This document shows, piece by piece, positions 57,877-64,000 of a stretch of DNA of 64,000 nucleotides (position 1 is its first letter; the number at the start of each line of letters is the position of its first letter). Location: the NCBI GenBank assembly GCA_024336345.1, contig JANFOG010000010.1:1240001-1304000 (forward strand), in the 5' to 3' direction. Below the pieces are notes generated by a model. That model saw only the letters and a list, made by a program, of their open reading frames with translations, made no database searches and was not told the DNA's origin. Source of the DNA: Mariannaea sp. PMI_226 (taxonomy: Eukaryota; Ascomycota; Sordariomycetes; Hypocreales; Nectriaceae). The position numbers were made by a program, and so were the translations under genes.

Positions 57877-59511
57877 TTACACCCGGGTCTTCTCAAAATC
57901 ACCCTTCTCACCCATACCGGCGGCAGACAAGTCATTGCGTGTATCACTAGTCTCCAGATGCATTGCGAGTATGACTTGATTCATGCTTTCATCCATGAGA
58001 TACGTCCTGCGTCCTCGAATAAACCAGAAGCCAATCGCAATAACAAGCATAACGCCAAAGATGGCAATCGCGTAGTTCATGTCGGCGGCGGTCGGGTTGG
58101 GTGTGTAAGGCATGAAGAAGAATACGGTCGTGATGGAGCAGTAGACGAGGGAGATAACGTTCAACACGGGTCCATATTTACCCAAGGTGAACTCTCTTGG
58201 TGGCAACTTGTCGCGTCCAGCAACGAGCAGAGTGACGATCGGGATGCTGTACGAAATCGTAAGAGCGATCGTGCTCACCGACAAAATGGCCTCGAGCACG
58301 GTGCTGGAAAACAAATAAAGCACGCCGATAACTCCAATAATGGCGCCCTGGAGCCACAAGGCGCGCGCAGGGACACGCCAAGTTGGATCGACATAGCTAA
58401 AGTATGGCGAGTATGGGAGGCCGCCATCGCAGGCGAAGCCCCAGGTCAGACGGGATGAGGTAGTCAAGACACTCACTCCCTGACCGAGTCCATTGAAGAT
58501 GAAGAGCGCAAGCAAAACGGCACCACCAGTCAGACCAACAGTATCCTGCAACAACTGCATGAAAGGCAGGCCGGTAGGTGTATTGATAATTCCGTCGACA
58601 TCCTGGATGCAGAAGAGACAAACGATCATGAACAGCAAGCCGGTTACAGCACTGCAGATGACGCAAAGGTACATGGCCTTGGGAACATTGCGCCGAGGGT
58701 CCGGAATCTCTTCCGTCATGTGGATGATGGCGTCGAAAGCCGTCAATCCATAGGCCGCCTGGACCAATCCCGTAAACCACACCACGCCGTCACCCCAGCC
58801 CGTTTCGTTGATCCATTTACCAAATACAAAGGACGCAGGCTGGAACTCTAGACCTTTCTTGACACCTGTGCAGACAAGCAAAGCGATGCTGATGACGAAG
58901 AACAGGGCAAAGAAGCCAAGACCCACGAAGTCGTTGAAGAGGGGGAGGATCTTGTCCTTACGGCATGCAACCAGGTTGATGAGGGTAAACATGAGTGTAA
59001 TGCCAATGTAGACAAGGAACTGAACCCAGCCTTTGGTGGCACCCGTCCAGTCGGGGTCGAACATGACCTTCATTCCGAGCAGGAAGTTGTTCATGAAGGC
59101 AATGACAGAGGCTGTCAGAGCCCACCAGCCGAAGGTGTTAATCCACGCGCAAAGGTATGAAACGAATCGACCAGTTGGAGTATTCCACAGTCGATATACC
59201 CAGAAGGCCTGGCCCAGGGTGGTGGGCATGCTGCTGCAGAGCTCGCCTAGGGAGACGGCAACGCAAATATTGCAAAAGCTGACGAGGAACAAGCCCCAGA
59301 CGATACTGATGGGTCCTCCATTGGTCAAGCCACTAGCCAGGTCCTGCGCGAAAACGGACCACGTGCCTAGGACGCAAAAGCCGAGAGCAAGAGTGCTCCA
59401 AATGTTGAACTTGCGGGAGAGGGTTTGAGTGGCAACATCGTGGGAGAAGTCTTTCGGATCAGGCACGGATGCGGCGATTGATTGGGGGCGTGGTTCCATG
59501 GAGGAAGTCAT
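57877..59511 (-). CDS. APC-superfamily amino-acid/choline transporter
   Basis: Single-exon gene of 544 aa with about twelve membrane helices. The first true ATG is at 59511 (MTSSMEPRPQS); the open frame extends 13 codons upstream only through a TTG. The N-terminal FNIWSTLALGFCVLGTWSVFA helix, then GLTNGGPISIVWG, SLGELCSSMPTTLGQAFWVYRL and AFDAIIHMTEEIPDPRRNVPKA, are characteristic of the fungal amino acid/choline transporter family (ACT, TC 2.A.3.4) that includes Hnm1 and GABA permeases. It imports an amino acid, choline, GABA or polyamine at the plasma membrane; which one cannot be read from sequence. The hydrophilic C-terminus has Lys residues suited to ubiquitin control. Confidence 0.93.
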   Translation of the reverse strand: MTSSMEPRPQSIAASVPDPKDFSHDVATQTLSRKFNIWSTLALGFCVLGTWSVFAQDLASGLTNGGPISIVWGLFLVSFCNICVAVSLGELCSSMPTTLGQAFWVYRLWNTPTGRFVSYLCAWINTFGWWALTASVIAFMNNFLLGMKVMFDPDWTGATKGWVQFLVYIGITLMFTLINLVACRKDKILPLFNDFVGLGFFALFFVISIALLVCTGVKKGLEFQPASFVFGKWINETGWGDGVVWFTGLVQAAYGLTAFDAIIHMTEEIPDPRRNVPKAMYLCVICSAVTGLLFMIVCLFCIQDVDGIINTPTGLPFMQLLQDTVGLTGGAVLLALFIFNGLGQGVSVLTTSSRLTWGFACDGGLPYSPYFSYVDPTWRVPARALWLQGAIIGVIGVLYLFSSTVLEAILSVSTIALTISYSIPIVTLLVAGRDKLPPREFTLGKYGPVLNVISLVYCSITTVFFFMPYTPNPTAADMNYAIAIFGVMLVIAIGFWFIRGRRTYLMDESMNQVILAMHLETSDTRNDLSAAGMGEKGDFEKTRV

Positions 59512-62500
59512 CAGGAAAGTGGGCGCTGTGGCGTCATTCGCAATAGACAATAGATTCTGTAGGTTGTCATTCGCAACAGATTGGTGTAGATGCGGCGATG
59601 GCAGCCTGATCGATCCGATAGATTCTGGGGGCAGCGTGCTGGCCTCCTTTTATAGCATCCCGGGTGAGTCGAGGCTAAGCAATGGCCATGGCTAGTGCAC
59701 TCTAAATCAACGAAGGGGGCAAATGGGGGGAGGGGGGCTGCCGCTTATCCAGGTGGATTCAATACCATCGAGAATCAGTATTCCCCCCGCATTTCATCTT
59801 CGATTGAACGCGGAGAAGATGGGAAATAATTCGTATTCTACATCATGGCGGAGTCAACTGCTCTGTTGAAGGCTTGTCATCAAACTAGTTTCTACATCCC
59901 GCCGGCGGCCCGGGGTCATCCGTTGGAAATGCCGCAAGGGTTACGCAATATATAGATCAGACTGGATGGCTGAATATGTCCCAAGGGTCCCCCCCTCAAG
60001 GACGCCACGAGAAATGATGGTTCATAAATATTTCAAGACGGAATCCTTACTGGGCATGGGCAACTTAGTGCGGGGGGGATCTGGGGAAGATGCCGATCTA
60101 ACACATGAAGCATTAGCACGGGCACCAGGGAGGAGGTTGAGGCTTTGCGTAAGACTAACTTGATTCGTGCAATAGATTGCAAAGTCGCCTCATTGCCACT
60201 AACGTCGGGAGGGAATAAAAGGGAAATCACCGCCGAGCTAGTGAGTCGACGATCTAACTGCATTCGTGCAATAGATTGCATGAGTTAAATGTTGCGTATG
60301 AAAGATCGATATTACTGTACCAGACCCTGGGGCTTTTGGGTACGATATGGACACAGAGATACTTATCTAGCAATTCATATCTCGACCCAAAGCAGGGACT
60401 GGCATTGGAGATAAGCGATATCTTGTCAGCATATGTATGCATGATAATCGAGATCTTGATATGACATGTTCTGTCATGATCCTGGGGGCTTTGTCACGGG
60501 CAGATTCGTCCATTTCGCTAGGCCTCAGCGATACGCCGAAGGTTGATAGTCTATCTGCCTAGGTGCCGCCAGGGATTTAGCCAGGCCCGGAGTCTCCTTC
60601 CCAAGAAATAAACAGGCAAAGAGTTCAATGCGAAAATAGCATTAGTTAAATAGATCTCCGGGGTCTGAATTCAATCCCTTCCGTCCGGGGTAGTTGGCCG
60701 GCGGCATACCCCCCCGGCGGCGGTCCCCAGATGCCACGTCCCCCAACTGAGCAGTTCGTTGTCAATGCTGGCGTATGGCTTAAGCCAGCTAAGTGGCGAA
60801 GTTTGCTTCTGTTGGGTAGCACAATCGTGCCGCCCTTAGCTCAGGAATCCGACAGCATGGACGTTTTATTAACTTTGTTATCCTACCAATAGCGGGCTGT
60901 AACGAAAATGACTTAAAGTATATGGCTCCCAGAGGATCAACTTATCATCACTTTAGCCTGCCGATGTTCCGTTGTTTTGTTTGCCTCGCCGTTCTGAAGC
61001 CGAAGTCTTGGGATTGCTGACGCGTAGCAACACAGACCAATCCCCTCAAGCTTCGGCTTACTCATATCATGGATTACGAAAGAAGCATTAGGCGCTTAAT
61101 AGGAATAAAGGAGCCTTATGTGTCGCTATTGCAGTAATTTCAAGGTAGCTATCTGCCTATATTACGCCCAAGCAAACCCCCGAGAGTGAACATACCAGAG
61201 TCTTAGCTCAGAAATTCCCACAATACCTCCAATTACTAATTGTCTCTCGTTATACGCACACTCATTTCGCGCATCTTGGTCATTCTATTTACCAACCAGA
61301 TAACATTAAGTGCCTCGACACATTTCTCAGTTTTGTAGTCAAAATAGAATGTTGATTATTGAGTTGAGACAGGAAAGAGGAATTGCAACAGCGTGAAAGT
61401 CATTGGACATCCATATTTCATGTCATCGGGGTGCGAGTCACTTGGAGACATACTCAACACATATTTCAGAACAATGGACCCTTTAATGATGTACAACCTC
61501 ACATTAATATCTTGATACTGCTAAACACACCAGCTCAGATGTGGCATAGTTATCCATAATCGCAAGCTTGACATAAATGGGCTTGGATTTGAAGTCCCAC
61601 TTTGATACGAATGGCGGTGGCGTTCTTCGTCGGGCCTTCTCCTGGTGGAATTCAACTAATGCACGGCTTTCTCGTTCATTTCTCAGTCCGGGCTTAGCTA
61701 GTTCACGAGCCCACGTAGGATGACCAAACGTCCTTCAAGCTTCGATCTATAATGCTCATCCCATCAAGTAACGAATTTATAGATATCAGGGAAACCTAAG
61801 CTTTTCGTACAGCAGGCGAAGAATTGAATTTGAGGAGAGCAAGACCAGTAGACACCAGGTTTGGCGAATTCAGCAGAGAGATATTAAAGAGATGTCATCG
61901 GAATTTCAGTGCTGATCGACAAAGGGTTCCCATTTCTCAAAAACCAGAGCAAAAAAGGAAAGGAAAAGCCGCATAGACAACAATTTCGACGTAGTTTGGC
62001 CGCGTCTAGGGCGTACAGAGCTGCTTATTGTTGATACGATTGTTTATACAATTTAATATGTCTCGATTTATCTGTTCCATAGGTAGCCACCAAGCTCGCG
62101 AAATATCAATTAGTCGTGATGGGAGTGTACGTTGGTTAGTTTTATCAAATCAATTGTGTTTTTCCGTCGAAACTCTCGATCTTCTATAACCTCCTCTCTT
62201 CCATTTCATTGTATACAAACTAATGTCTCAACTTCGCAGCAAATGGGTCGGAGGAAGCGTCATTTTCATGACAACAAGGAAAATGTGGCTCAAGAGTAAT
62301 TAAAACGACGACGAGAAGAATCAATATTTCCAGATTATTATTGTGATATTATTAATAATAAGGAAAACATATAGATCATAGAGCCGCATGTTGTGGCTTT
62401 TAAACTGTGATAACAAGCAAACAGGCGCTTGTTGAAAACATAGCCGCTGTTGGTATATTCGCAGTACGCCAAGGCCACAAAACGAATTATGATGTTTACA

Positions 62501-63742
62501 CTTCCATCACACTTAAATTTGACAAAAGCTCAATTGGGTAGTTGATGATAAAATTGCCAATAGCAGCCGAGGAGTTGTATGTAGTCCGGATGGCTTTTGA
62601 TTTTAGCTGCTGGTTTGAAAATATAGAGGATGGATGGCTATTACACTCAGAGCACCTACTTTCATACCTCTTGGGTGATTCCGTATACTTTTACCTCGAT
62701 TTGCTACATACGGTCACCATGTAGTTATTCTGGAAGAAGATATACCATGGAGCTTTCTCATCTCCTGATGTTAGGCATTGCTAGGAGGATAGCAATTGTA
62801 AATCAATTATTGGCCAGAGCAGAGAGACTTGTCGGCAATATGATCTCGTCATCAATAATTGAGTATTATCAGAAGCTGAAAGACAGTAGAGATACTCCTC
62901 CTGCAGCAGTAGTTATAAAAATAGCATGCGCCCAAGGCAACTCTGATGCTCGGCTCACATGTCGCCGCAACGGACCTGCATCTGTTAGATTAGATGAATA
63001 AGTCATGAGAGGCGTGAATAAAACCCCCAACTACAGTCACTGATTGAAAATCATGATCAATTAGATTTCTTGTCAAAGTAAATTATCATAGATATGTATA
63101 TATATTCTGACTATCATGAGCTCCACTGGCTCTGATAACGGAAACCCCTCCATGTCCGGGTTCATCATCTACCGGGCTCTTATCTTTCACAAAGCCTTTG
63201 GTCGATAAGGAACCCTGCTCGCAAAAACGCCAGCCGTATTAGTAGCCTCCGGCAAATGCGTTTTCCCTCTCGGTAGTTGGTTATCATGCCTGGAAATCCA
63301 TGGGCAGCTTCGGGCCAAGGCTGGTCTTTGCGTGGATCACGACTCCACAGTCCACCAGCACCCGCCGCAAACCGAAGGTCGAAATGACAGCTTGGGCGCG
63401 CCCGACATGATATCTATTAATGCTGGACGCAACGACAGCATTTGTGATTTGCCAATTGCCATCACCTTCTTAGTACGGATGCTCAGTATGCATGGCAATT
63501 TGCCGAAGCATTAGAAATACTGTAAACAATAAGCGGATTCCGAACTTTGGGGGAAAATAAATAAGATAACTTCGCCGCCGAGTTGCACACTCATCGGTAA
63601 ATGTCGTATCTTCTTATCTCGATATTAGATAGACCAGCCTTGTCCCGATTATCTATGCTACCATTTAACGACGTATAGATGAATTGGTTTAAATATTGAA
63701 AACACTCTTACTTCTCACCAATCCAGCATTGATAATCCAAAA
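59512..63742. other. Gene-poor block of 4.2 kb
   Basis: Holds the transporter promoter at the left and the DUF1338 promoter at the right. The centre is AT-rich with short open frames only. A 19-bp direct repeat is listed separately. No gene supported. Confidence 0.4.
60163..60280 (+). repeat. 19-bp direct repeat pair
   Basis: ATTCGTGCAATAGATTGCA occurs at 60163-60181 and again at 60262-60280, with partly similar bases (CTAACT) just upstream of both. Confidence 0.85.
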
Positions 63743-64000
63743 ATGGCTCCAAGCGCAATTGAACCAGTTCCACCTGGACGGTCGTGGGTCGACCGCGATG
63801 ACCTACGAACTTCCTTCACCTTGGCCATGTCGGCCATGTATAAATCAGAAGTTCCCCTCTACGGCGACCTGGTTCGTATCGTCGACAACGTCAATAAATC
63901 GACGTTTGGCAACGTCCTCGACCCTAAGGTCCTTGCCATGCGCTTCGGGGATGTTTCATCTACTAGACTAGACATAGAGAGACACGGGGCGATTCGTCTA
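63743..64000 (+). CDS. DUF1338 / HglS-like 2-oxoadipate dioxygenase (5' part)
   Basis: The first 86 codons of a gene cut by the window edge. MAPSAIEPVPPGRSW is followed by VDRDDLRTSFTLAMSAMYKSEVPLYG and LDIERHGAIRL. This is the start of the DUF1338 family (VOC-like fold), which includes 2-oxoadipate dioxygenase/decarboxylase (hydroxyglutarate synthase) of lysine breakdown. H81 and R85, in the HGAIR motif, match the spacing of the metal-binding His and the substrate-binding Arg known in bacterial HglS (H70, R74). Function in fungi is less well studied. The ATG is preceded by CAAAA, a good fungal start context. Confidence 0.88.
   Translation, partial: MAPSAIEPVPPGRSWVDRDDLRTSFTLAMSAMYKSEVPLYGDLVRIVDNVNKSTFGNVLDPKVLAMRFGDVSSTRLDIERHGAIRL

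Noticed and set aside
59512..59550. 13-codon N-terminal extension of the APC transporter
   Set aside because: The upstream start is TTG; the first ATG is at 59511.
1..64000. CRISPR arrays, bacterial operons, riboswitches, rRNA genes
   Set aside because: None seen; gene structure is eukaryotic throughout.

Overview
The window looks like chromosomal DNA of a filamentous ascomycete, most likely a Eurotiales-type mould (Aspergillus/Penicillium relatives). The support is as follows. Short introns of about 50-140 nt have GT/AG ends and CTRAC-like branch points. Promoters are pyrimidine-rich. Two tRNA-Tyr genes carry 14-15 nt introns. The proteome is typically fungal: old yellow enzyme, UstYa/DUF3328, a PTH11/rhodopsin-like receptor, ChAPs, an APC permease and a secreted amidase. 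The species cannot be named from sequence alone.

Layout. 0.3-3.6 kb: an old yellow enzyme (+) converging on an aldo-keto reductase (-). 5.8-9.1 kb: the most interesting locus, a divergent gene pair. Leftward is a secreted precursor of 202 aa, hidden from simple ORF calling because its ATG lies in a 66-nt exon. It contains ten near-identical units with the invariant core TDGVANWQW followed by a KKEA processing signal. Rightward is a UstYa-family (DUF3328) membrane oxidase with both HxxHC motifs. Together they look like a minimal fungal RiPP cluster of dikaritin type with an unrecognised Trp-rich core. 12.2-13.2 kb: a bHLH transcription factor. 16.5-17.5 kb: a very acidic small protein. 21.6-22.2 kb: a HIT-family protein. 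22.9-26.2 kb: a seven-exon C2H2 zinc-finger protein with two C-terminal membrane segments.

27-39 kb is a compact housekeeping block: RPB12 (shared RNA polymerase subunit), GPN1/NPA3 (RNA polymerase II assembly and import GTPase), a Bch1/Chs6-type ChAPs exomer cargo adaptor, and HIR3 (histone chaperone complex subunit), followed by a tRNA-Tyr. 45-50 kb holds a seven-TM rhodopsin-domain protein and a secreted amidase. 50.7-59.5 kb holds a cinnamyl-type zinc alcohol dehydrogenase, a cytochrome b5/b5-reductase fusion, a second tRNA-Tyr and a 12-TM amino-acid/choline transporter. The right edge cuts a DUF1338 (2-oxoadipate dioxygenase/decarboxylase, HglS-like) gene.

Several gene-poor blocks (9.1-12.2, 13.2-16.5, 17.5-21.5, 39.4-45.0, 59.5-63.7 kb) show no gene I can support. 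Exon boundaries were read by eye from splice signals and reading frame, and no homology search was run. Family names come from recognised motifs.
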